64,000 bases of DNA, taken from NCBI GenBank assembly GCA_023375675.1, contig JALQBC010000019.1:186001-250000 (forward strand), given 5' to 3'. This DNA comes from Cytospora piceicola. Its lineage: Eukaryota; Ascomycota; Sordariomycetes; Diaporthales; Cytosporaceae. Below are positions 43,580-52,643 of the stretch, piece after piece (positions within the stretch are counted from its first letter, which is position 1; each line of letters starts with the position of its first letter). The translations under genes and the position numbers were made by a program. Under the pieces are notes generated by a model. That model saw nothing but the letters and a program-made list of their open reading frames with translations. It was not told the DNA's origin and did not search any database.

Positions 43580-45620
43580 TTTATTTATACCTTATAGCTA
43601 GCTTTTACGGTTACCTTTACTGCCTTTAGCCCGTTACCTAACCTATAACCTTCCCGTCTACCTTAACTACTACTTATACTATTACTATTACTCTTCCTTA
43701 CTACCCTAGCTCGAGGTTATCTTATCGCTCTACGATAGTAGCGACGGCGACGGCGAGCCTAATTATATAGTAATCTAAGACTTTAGTAGCTAAGACTTTA
43801 GTAAATTAATATCGTTAGACAACCCGTTATCGTTAGATATCTCGAGATATTTAGCCGGATTAGGTATACGATCGTCTTTTAATAGTAAGTTTATAGGCAG
43901 CGATAAGGGTATTTCCTCTTATTTATACACTTCTTAGGCTACCGGAGATGACTAACGTATTATTAGATTTATTTAAAAAGGCTTAAGGCCGTACTCGTTA
44001 CCGATAACAGCCTTATTCCTGTCCTTTTCGACGACCTAGTTATTTTTAACCTCCTTCTCTTTACGCTTCCGTTTCCGCTTATCTTATCGTCGCTAAGTTA
44101 CAATACCTTCCTATTTCCTTATAAACGGCTTTATATACGCCTTTATAGGCTTATATATCTAGTTAGGTATACCCTGCCGTTAAAACTATCTGTCCTTTAA
44201 GTCTTTAATCGATATTACTAATATACTAGCGTCTTTAACTATTTCTAAAGCCTTTACTCTTTCCTCGTCGTCTAATCTCGTACTATTAGTTTAACGTATT
44301 AGAAACGCGTTTCCGAACTCTATAAGTAGTTTATTACGAGGTATACTACGTAAGATCGGCGACGAAGAACTAAAAAATAGTACCCCCGCTATTTTTAATA
44401 TCTTAAATCTTTTAACGGTTAATATACCTATCTGCGGGGCTTCCGATAGTAATACTTTAACTAACGTAACTATAGGTTATAGCTACAGCTATACCGCCGG
44501 CACCTTTCCCTTAGCCTTCGCTAACGCCTCCTCTATCGCTATAATTTTTACTAGTAGATAAGACGATATATTACTCGAGCCGGAAAGTATACCGGAAGGT
44601 ATATTAAACTATATTTTACCGATACCGGGTATCCCGGGTATTTTAGGCATTTTAGGTATAGCCTAAAGGCCTATCGTACCCGCAGGTAAGGGCTGCTTAT
44701 TTATCTACGCCGGCGATAGCGTTAAATTAAGCTAGGCCGTTAATACCGCCGTAGGTAAGTTCTCTTCTATATCTACTACTACTAACCTTCTTATAAAGCC
44801 TTCGCGTTCTTACCGCGCTTATAGACGGCTTTCCGCTTTAGATATTATAGGGTATAGTAGTATCGTAGCTGTATAAAAGCCCTGTCTAATATACTCTGCC
44901 TAGCTGTTTAGATTTAAAGGAAGCAGGCGTAAATATATACCGGTTTTCTCCTACGGCTAGTACTAAATATACGACGACCTATTACGGTTAAGGTATTTCG
45001 CTTTTTTATATACTTAATTATTAGTTAGAATCGCTTAAACGTCCTTCCGAGCCTTCTCCTTCTCGTTAGCGGCTTTATTTATATAGTAAGTACGCGATAC
45101 GGCCTTTTTCTACCGTAAAAGCCGGCCTTTTATATTACGGGCCGGCGGGCAGGCCGGGCTAAGGATAAAGATAGGCTATAGTAGCGGCGGTGCCTATAGC
45201 CGATATTTAAAAGTTACGGTTAGTCTATACGGCGGTTTATATACGGTCTAGGTACTAATAAGATCTGTAATAGAAATAGTACTAAAATTAGGCCCCGGGT
45301 TGCTCGAAATAATATCTCTACTCTATACGAATTCCTTTCTAACTCCTTTAGTCGTAGTAATAAAAGCGTATATAAAGGACGGCGTCCCGCTACGCCCGAT
45401 TATTACGATGTTTAGCTAAGCCTTTAAGCTATTAGCTATAGTCTAGAATAGCCTTTCGATCTCGAACCTCTTTAACAGGCTGTCTGTATATATATAATTA
45501 TAGTACGGCTACGGGTGCGGCCGTAGTATCTAAAAGGTCTACTAGCCTTTTAAAAGAAACTCGAGGTTCGAAACTACGGCTATATAAAGCTTTACGGCCG
45601 CGGCCTGTAGTAGTAATAGT
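43580..45620 (-). pseudogene. Unassigned long reading-frame relic inside the transposon
   Basis: Reading the minus strand from about 45620 to 43580, one frame continues about 680 codons without a shift. Its only stops are TAG/TAA, often where Gln or Trp codons would lie before RIP. Long stop-free runs are present (about 60 codons near 44460-44285 and 34 codons near 44285-44180), unlike the AT-rich surroundings. Visible segments include RTIIIYTDSLLKRFEIERLF, EKTGIYLRLLPLNLNS, RLDDEERVKALEIVKDASIL, then DKRKRKRKEKEVKNN (basic) and acidic/Ser-rich sequence towards the end. Many Ile ATA codons probably were Met ATG. I recognise no family. It could be an accessory transposon protein, a captured host gene, or part of another element nested here. 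Boundaries are approximate. Confidence 0.55.
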
Positions 45621-46254
45621 AGTAACGGCAGTAGCGGTAACTGAAACGGAGAAGAAGTAAACGGGTTAGAAGTATTAGCAGAACTCTCGGAAGTATTAGA
45701 CTGTTAGTTAAACTACGTTTTTAAACTCGGCTACTACTTTAGCTATACCTCGGCCTTATTCTATAATACCTGTTCTCTCGTTTAAGCTTCGGCTGTAGCC
45801 GGCGAGGTTATTACGATTCTTTTCTTCCCGTCTGTATTATGCTTTATACGTATCGTAAGGCTAGAGGTCTTCTTTATAGTAGTAGCTTTAGTAGCTGCTT
45901 TTCCTACCGGCTTAGCAGTAGGCTAGGCGGCCTGACGGGCCGGAACTATCGGGGCCTCCGTTATCGCTTTTATCGCTTTTAATAGCGCTTTTAAGGGCTT
46001 CGATTTCGTCTTTCTAAGCGCTATATTAAGATCGATTAAACGACTAGATAGTTATAAAGTCCTGCGTATACGCCGGGGTAACGGTTTAAGGGTTAATATC
46101 GAGCCTAGTTTACAATAGCGGTTAGGTCCGAGCTTTAAGTACGTTTATAGCTAACTTACCTACTAGATTGTTTAAGATATAGGCAGCAGCTGTTTCCTTA
46201 GAAGATTTACTTATAGTTACGCCTAAACACTATAGATATATTACGATATATACG

Positions 46255-46376
46255 GCGTTGTAGCCGAGATATAGCCTAGATAGGTGGTTTAGCTGTCCCG
46301 GCTAGATTATTAAAATACGCTTAGACCGTGCACTATAACCTATGCAGGTTTCGGCCTCCTTGATCGCCGCTGACAG
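46255..46376 (-). repeat. Right terminal inverted repeat (122 bp)
   Basis: Inverse copy of 42150-42271. The six differences are all CpA/TpA (or TpG/TpA) pairs. It ends 148 bp before the MFS start codon. Confidence 0.92.
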
Positions 46377-46524
46377 TGGCGAGGCTCTAACACCGAGGAT
46401 CGAGATAGCGTGCTTTTGTTATCTGGTTCTCTGCGCCTTTGATAATCAACAAGACAATCTTCGAGGAGTTGCTACAACCCCTTCCCACGAGCAGGATTGT
46501 TCGCGTCAAACAACTGCAAGAAAT

Positions 46525-48293
46525 ATGACTCCAGGCCAACGTCTTCGCCACAGTTGCACAGCCGAAGAAAGCGAACAGACTCCTCTGATTGCACCCCAGG
46601 TCAACAGTAATGAGCCTCAGGATGAATCCCAGACTCCTCTGAGAGAGACTTCAGGGCGAAAGAAGCTCGGCATCTTGTCCGTATGCATTTTTCTCATCGT
46701 CCTCACCGAATTGGGGGCGTACCTCGCCACAATTCCCCTCAACCAGGTTCTGGAAGAAATCATATGCCGCAACTTCCACCCCGGGGTCCTCAACCCCAAT
46801 GATGAAAGATGCAAGGAGAAGGAAGTCCAGGCTGAGTTGTCAACGATCAGGGGCTGGCAATCTACGTTTGACTTTATTCCAGGTCTGCTGACTGCTGTCC
46901 CATACGGCTTCGTCGCCGACAAATATGGCCGTGAGCTGGTGCTCAGTCTGTCCATGCTTGGCATGACTCTGTCGAGTGGTTCCTACATTCTGGTCTGTGA
47001 GTACTACATACCTGACCTTGCTTGGTGGACTCCTGCCTGGGCAAGGTAACGCTGATACCTCAATACCAGGCGCGTTACCCACCATTTTTTCTCCTCGTTT
47101 GACATGGCTCTCGGCTATCTTTAGCTTCATTGGCGGTGGTGCCGCTGTATTCAATGCCATGATATTCACCATTACAGGCGACATAGTTACCGAACAGCAG
47201 AGGTGTGTCCCACCTGTCTCAGTCCATTGTCTAGCGAACTGACCGTCTGTCCAGGTCCACTACTTTCTTCTACCTGGGTGCTGCTGTTCTTGGGGGAGAG
47301 CTCATTTCCAGCCCCCTGGTGTACCTCCTCATGGGAGTCAACCTATGGCTTACCATCTATCTCGGACTGGGCTGTCTAGCACTGGCAACCGTTCTGACTT
47401 TCTTTTTTCCGGAGACCCTGCCCACGAAAGCGCCTGCACTACAACGTTCTGCCGAAACCACCGAGACACATGAGGCTCAATCGAGCTGGACTCTACATCA
47501 ATGGCTTCATGTGGCTTGGACAGAACTTGCAAGACTTGGAGACGCAGCTCTGAGGTTTGCAAAGGCAAATTGGCAGGTGGTGGCACTGCTGTTCACCTTG
47601 TTAGTGACCACCCTCGGTCGCTTTGCACAAGAGATACTCCTGCAGTACGTCCACAAACGATACGGCTGGTCATGGGCGCAGGTGAGCATTCCCATATTCC
47701 CTTTCATACTTCGCACCACCGTCTGGATGGTTGCTTCTCTGCGAGACCGGCCAAGCTGACCAGACCAGGCGAGCCTCCTGCTGTTCATCCGAGCCTTTCT
47801 CACTCTCGTCCTGTACATGGCCGTCCTCCCCGCTGCAGGCTATATCCTGGTCAGCAAGTGGTCGCTTTCTGGGCGAGCCAAGGACATGTGGCTTGCCCGC
47901 GTCAGCGTGTTTCTGCTCACCCTGGGCGCCTTCGTCATCGGCCTGGCAGACTCGCCGGCCCTGATGGCGGTTGGCCTGGGAGCCATGGCGCTTGGGTCCG
48001 GCTACGCCCTGCTCATCCGCAGCTTGCTTGCATCTGTTGTCGACAAGCACCAGATTGGCACGCTGTATACGATGATCGGTGTCCTCGAGACGGTCGGCGT
48101 GTTGGTGGCCGGGCCATTGCTCGCGGCCTCCTACCGCACGGGCATGGACTGGGAGGGGGCTTGGGTTGGGTTGCCGTATATCATGGCTGGGTGTCTCTTT
48201 GCCTCGGCGGCACTCACTATGAGCCTCGTGCGGCTGTCGCGTCTCGAACATAGCAAGACGGCCGAGGGGGAAGGGGACGAGTCCGCTGCATGA
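46525..48293 (+). CDS. Major facilitator superfamily transporter
   Basis: Exons are 46525-46996, 47070-47202, 47255-47681 and 47769-48293, giving 518 aa. The frame extends upstream into the transposon TIR, but the first ATG with a sensible N terminus is 46525 (MTPGQRLRHSC). A hydrophilic tail (about 50 aa) is followed by TM1 (LGILSVCIFLIVLTELGAYL) and MFS motif A in the loop 2-3, GFVADKYGRELVL. Joining exons gives YILVCALPTIF, then FSFIGGGAAVFNAMIFTITG and EQQRSTTFFYLGAAVLGGEL. The C half includes GWSWAQASLLLFIRAFLTLV and ALGSGYALLIRSLLASVVDK. About 12 membrane helices are predicted by eye. Resembles fungal efflux-type MFS proteins with a long TM1-TM2 loop containing two Cys; substrate unknown. 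Its proximal promoter is only 148 bp before the RIP-mutated element, so heterochromatin could affect its expression (inference). Confidence 0.88.
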
Positions 48294-48889
48294 CTTGAAT
48301 TGGAGCCCAGTTATGATCGGGAACTAAACGTTCCGGTTACGATTAAGCTGTTGTATTATTAGAGTACGAGGCCCACGCTCGAAATCCCATCTCTACCGGT
48401 ATATAAAACCCTGTATCGTGAAATGGTCTGTTTTTCATGCAGTTATGTAATATGTATAATATGTACACAGCCCAACATCCAAGGTTCCAAGGTTTGGAGT
48501 GATGGGGGTGAGACGTTGCATACACAGGACACCAACGTTCCTGCGCTCCTGTCAGGTTGTGCCCGGTTCGGGACAGGAAATGCAAATCATAAACAGCCCG
48601 GTAAATACCGGTCCACAAACGGTTTCATCATAGCGTCGTCTTGTTTATGTCAAATACTGGGCATCAAGGGGGTTTCTCTAGCGAGCGCAGGCTTCCGATG
48701 ATCCGGATCGATCGATCATAAGGCGGCCAGGGGGATATTTAAGGCGGAGGGTGCTCCCACTTCTGAAAGACACACAACCATAGTTCTGTTATACATTTCG
48801 AATCTTCAACTACCTACTGTGCAACCTTCATATCAACACATCCATTACCCCTCAAATCTTGACCACCCACAAACCAAAAGTCTTTCAAA
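48294..48889. other. Intergenic, MFS gene to GFA-domain gene
   Basis: 596 bp with no supported gene. The last 110 bp form an A/C-rich leader ending CTTTCAAAATGG. Confidence 0.5.
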
Positions 48890-49594
48890 ATGGTTCTCAC
48901 TGGTCACTGCCTCTGCAAGGCCGTCACCTACAAGGTGGACGTTGACGAGCCACTCATCACCGCATACGACCACTGTGACGACTGCCAAAGGCAATCCGGC
49001 TCGACGTACTGTAAGTTAGCAAACAAAAACATCCGTTTCCAACTCGTCTTTTTTTGGTCCTGTCGTCATGGTGGGGTCGATAATGCAGCCCCACCCCCAC
49101 ATTGGTCACGATGGGAATGGAGCCCTTGCATCATAACCCTTGTCGGGCGCATTGAGCTCAAGCTCAAGCTCGAGCTCGAGCTCCGCGGTTCTCCCATGAC
49201 TTTGGACCCTGGCATCTATATACACCACACCACCCAGAAATCGTTACAAAGAATAATTAAAGGAGAGAGATGGCATGCTGACGTAAATCATCCCCCAACA
49301 ACAGCCCTCGTCACCGTCGTCCCCAAGGCGAAGGTCACAATCAACGGCCCGACCAAGTCCTGGGCCGGCAAGGGCAGCTCGGGCAAGGACGTGCACCGCA
49401 TCTTCTGCTCCGAGTGCGGCTCGCCGATCGCCCACGACCCTGACGCTGCGCCGGAGATCATCGCCATCAAGGCCGGCACCCTGGACACGGAGATCAAGAG
49501 GAAGCTCAAGCCCGACACCGAGATCTGGACCCAGTCGAAGCTGCCCTGGATGAAGGAGTCGCTGGCCAAGCCCTTCAAGGGCATGCCGGAGTAA
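48890..49594 (+). CDS. GFA/CENP-V (Mss4-like fold) zinc-binding protein
   Basis: Exons are 48890-49010 and 49305-49594, giving 136 aa. Zinc-ligand cysteines are at GHCLCKAV (Cys7, Cys9), YDHCDDCQRQSG (Cys29, Cys32) and IFCSECGSPI (Cys75, Cys78), the pattern of the GFA family. The splice turns SGSTY directly into SLVTVVPKAKVTINGP, which is the usual spacing. The 294-nt intron is long for this window and holds a GAGCTCAAGCTC-type repeat (49151-49184); a second cryptic intron inside it is not needed. Bacterial Gfa was proposed to form S-hydroxymethylglutathione from formaldehyde and glutathione, but most fungal members have no proven activity. Probably cytosolic. The open frame reading through the intron is an artefact. 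Confidence 0.87.
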   Translation: MVLTGHCLCKAVTYKVDVDEPLITAYDHCDDCQRQSGSTYCKLANKNIRFQLVFFWSCRHGGVDNAAPPPHWSRWEWSPCIITLVGRIELKLKLELELRGSPMTLDPGIYIHHTTQKSLQRIIKGERWHADVNHPPTTALVTVVPKAKVTINGPTKSWAGKGSSGKDVHRIFCSECGSPIAHDPDAAPEIIAIKAGTLDTEIKRKLKPDTEIWTQSKLPWMKESLAKPFKGMPE

Positions 49595-50955
49595 GAAGTA
49601 TGAGAACAATGTTGCCCGGGTTGGTGACGTCTCCTTGTTGATCATGGGAGCGCCTTTGGATTGAAGAGTACGGCGAGCGAATTGGAACGTGGGAAATGGG
49701 AGGAAGAGTGATACCAGTGGGCTTGAAAGAGCCTTGTTTATGAGAACGGTTACTTGCAGGTCGAATTAGGCCTGCCTCAATGACTAAAATACCTATGATT
49801 ATTTTACACCCTGCTACTCTGTACATGTATGTGTCCAAGTGACGGGGTTACGACGGTGATGGGGGTGCTCTAAGCGGTAACAATAATTGAGTGGTGACGA
49901 TGCTCATGAATTCCCCCGGGAATATTCATTCTCTTGCTGTATTGCTGGGAAGGTTGTGAGGAGGTAGAGGATGGGGCTTGTCTCTGGGAGCTCAGGTGCC
50001 ATTGTTGAGGTCGTGCTGGTCCAGTTCTGCCACACAACTCAAAGCACTTTTCGGTTGTAGGGGAGACATCCGCAACTCCCGTAAGAGCAACCAGCATGCT
50101 ACCAAGCCGCTTTACCAGCATTGCCTCTTTTCCCCACCCCTCCTCCTTCAGAAGGATCCGAGAAGGAAGACAGTCAAGATGTAAGTCTGACTCTTCGACG
50201 GTGCCAATTGTCCGAAGGGTTGCACGTCTGACGTGATAGAGACCGACCACCAGAACAGAATAGAGAGGAACGGTCCCGGGCTGGTTTCAGTGACAGAGTC
50301 CGTTGCTGAGTATTCCGAATAGTTGTGCCATGTGGCTTGGTCATAGGTGAGAGCTACCAAGGTAGAAACTCTCGAGCATGGACAAAGAAATTGGCTATCA
50401 GGTACCGTATACCTACCTAGGTATGTCGGCGATGTTCAAGTGTACAGTGGAGGAATGGTATCAACTTTGCGGCCGCGTAAAAGGTCCATGGATACTTTGC
50501 TTCAAAAGTTAGGTACCTGGTACATATTTTATATAGGTGATGAAGTCCAGACCAATTGGTCCCCGACTTGTGATTTTGAATGAACAAAAGGTCCAGCCGT
50601 TAATATTCGAAAGGGTTATCATTCTCAGCACTTGCTGGTCTTGAGAATGGGTACACTGACTGAGTTGACAGTATCGAGTCCTGACAGGATTTGGCTCCAC
50701 TGAACAAGCTACTGCAGGGGCCCCTGTTCAAACACGCGCTGCCGAAAGCACGGGCCATGCTTTGAGAAGACCACCAAGACTCAAGGTCCACCATGAAGTG
50801 CAGGGTTCGGATTCGATTCGGATGACCCCATCACCACCTGCGCGCTCTCCAACACCGCACTTGACCACTCGTGCTAAGAAACAAACTCAACCCAGGAGGG
50901 CAGATATCAATTCTACCTGTCAGGTACATAGCCTTTGGACAAGTCGTCAGTCGCT
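49595..50955. other. Intergenic, 1.36 kb
   Basis: No supported gene. It contains one exact TACCTAGGTA (50414-50423) and a NotI-like GCGGCCGC (50470-50477). The tfb5 promoter and leader should lie in the right 400 bp. Confidence 0.45.
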
Positions 50956-51248
50956 ATGCCTCGAGCCATTAGAGGTGAGGACCTCCTACTCCTCGCCGAA
51001 CTTCCTCTCCATCCCTGATCGGAACTAACGCCCAGTCTACCCTAGGTGTCCTCGTCGAGTGCGACCCGTCTATCAAGTCCATCATCGTCAACATCGACGA
51101 GAAGAACGGCCACGAGTACATCATTGACAACCTGGACGAGCAGCATGTCGTGATCAAGGAGACCATGCTGCAGAAGTTGAAGCAGATGCTCGAGGACCGG
51201 CTGAGGGAGACGACCCAGCATGCTGGCGATGAGTCGGGCTCCGAGTGA
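50956..51248 (+). CDS. tfb5: TFIIH core subunit Tfb5 (GTF2H5/TTDA homologue)
   Basis: Exons are 50956-50974 and 51046-51248, giving 73 aa. This gene would be missed by simple ORF calling because exon 1 is 19 nt (MPRAIR plus one base). The 71-nt intron has a clean branch site AACTAAC (51023-51029). The joined product starts [20 protein letters not shown] and continues with [20 protein letters not shown]. This matches the whole Tfb5 fold: [11 protein letters not shown] is the diagnostic block and length is normal (about 70). Family role: small TFIIH subunit that binds Tfb2/p52, stimulates the XPB ATPase and is needed for nucleotide excision repair. It converges on the dienoyl-CoA isomerase gene, with stop codons 289 bp apart. 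Confidence 0.94.
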
Positions 51249-51537
51249 TGCATACGATTACAATACAATTATTATACGACTACAACAAGGCCAATTCCTC
51301 AGCGAAGCTTCAGATTGCGCCCCTCCCCTTGCGCCAGCTACGACTACGAGGTGTACGCCCTGTTTGGGCTACGGGGCAAGTGATCACGGTCAAGCGCTTG
51401 TGGCCAATTGGCTGCCTATCAACGGGCACGAGATGGCATGGGTTCACTACAAGGATACCAGAGGCAGTGAAGGGTTGGCCGAGAGAATGAAGCATGGTGA
51501 AATATCCTCGAGTGCAATGCTATACAGTGGTCTATGT

Positions 51538-52175
51538 CTACAGCTTCTCGAACCGCGGTTTGGTCTTCTTGATACCAGATAGGAGTGCCGAAGAGACATC
51601 ATGCGACTGCAGCATAGCCGAGTTCCAGATGGCCGTGTATCGCAGACCTGATTTGGCAGTCAGCCACATGAGCTTCACAGACGAGAATAGTTGAAATAGA
51701 CTCACTCTCATCCACACTATGGTCCCTCGAATGGTTTAATAGCTCCTTGGTGCCCTGTACTGCCACGGGGCTCTTGCTCGCGATGAGACCTGCCAGCTCC
51801 AGGCCCGTCTCGAGGGCGGCGGCCTTGGACTCGAGGACCTGGCTCACGAAGCCAACCTTGAGGGCCTCGTCTGCGCCAAACGTCCGAGCAGACAGGCAGA
51901 CCTCCTTGACCCACGAGAAGCTGCCGACGGCCTTGGGCAGCCGGCTCAGGGTGCCGATGTCAGCCGCCAGCCCGATGTCGACCTCCTTGACTGCCATGCG
52001 GGTGTCGGCGGCGCATATCCTCACGTCAGCGCAGCTGGAAATGTCGATGGCAAGGCCGATGGAGATGCCGTGTAGGACACATATCACAGCTAGAAAGATT
52101 GCATGGACCTGACTTAGCTTTTGCCTGGTATGGACGAGTAATTCTGCCTGCACAGACACACACCCACCCACACAT

Positions 52176-52228
<53 letters not shown>

Positions 52229-52643
52229 AGGGGCGCTTCGTAGTAGAAGAAAAACAAAGAAACCACTCACGCTTCTCACACTTCTCCACCGCACTGATGC
52301 ACTCCTGGAACTCATAGACCTCCCTCCTCATCGCGGTGGCCGCCCTCGCGCCGTCGACGTCGGTCCTCGGGCCCTGCACGGCCGTCTCGCCCTGGCTCGC
52401 GGCCTGGACGTCCAGGCCCGCGGTGAAGGCCCTGTCGCCGGCGCCGGACAGGACGACGGCGCGGACGTCGGGGTCGGCCGAGAGCTGGCGGAAGACGGCG
52501 CGCAGCTCGAGCCACATCTCGCGCCTGAAGGCGTTGAGCTTGGCCGGGCGGTTGATCTCGACGTGGGCCACGAAGGGGCCCGGGTTGGTTATGTTGTAGT
52601 GGGTGTAGCGGGCGTAGCCGCTCAGGGGTTTGGGCTGGGCCAT
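51538..52643 (-). CDS. Delta(3,5)-delta(2,4)-dienoyl-CoA isomerase-like (enoyl-CoA hydratase/isomerase family)
   Basis: Exons in transcript order are 52643-52271, 52089-51706 and 51647-51538, giving 288 aa. The crotonase core has AHVEINRPAKLNAFRREMWL, SGAGDRAFTAGLDVQA (oxyanion loop), then CEK spliced to PVICVLHGISIGLAIDIS (second oxyanion Gly). The catalytic acids of the dienoyl isomerase branch are present in VKEVDIGLAADIGTLSRLPK: Glu and Asp eight residues apart, as in mammalian ECH1. The splice DHSVDE to SLRYTAIWNSAML gives the family C terminus. The protein ends RFEKL; EKL resembles but does not match the peroxisomal PTS1 consensus. Role: re-positions double bonds during beta-oxidation of odd-position unsaturated fatty acids. 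The first intron (181 nt) contains a long (TG)n tract. Confidence 0.9.
52150..52229. repeat. (CA)n/(TA)n microsatellite inside an intron
   Basis: About 80 bp of CA/CATA followed by TATATATATATA within intron 1 of the dienoyl-CoA isomerase gene (transcribed as TATA..TGTG). It is close to the 5' splice site and may vary in length between strains. Confidence 0.9.

Larger units (their letters stand above)
42150..46376. mobile_element. RIP-degenerate 4.2-kb TIR transposon (Tc1/mariner type)
   Basis: Bounded by 122-bp terminal inverted repeats (42150-42271 and 46255-46376) starting CTGTCAGCGGCGATCAAGGA. The interior is much AT-richer than both flanks, strongly depleted of CpA and TpG, and full of TAA/TAG but almost without TGA in the coding frames, as RIP produces. 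It holds a plus-strand transposase relic on the left and an opposite-strand long frame on the right, meeting tail to tail near 43.57 kb. Flanking bases give only a dubious 2-bp TG duplication, not the TA expected of Tc1/mariner, so the true target-site duplication is unclear. The size is about twice that of a simple Fot1-like element. Confidence 0.88.

Noticed and set aside
42148..46378. TA target-site duplication for the transposon
   Set aside because: Bases next to the TIRs are TG on both sides, not TA, and longer flanks do not match. Left as unclear.
46342..46524. Upstream Met start for the MFS gene inside the transposon TIR
   Set aside because: The first 60 codons would be translated from the TIR and its flank. 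The ATG at 46525 gives a normal hydrophilic tail.
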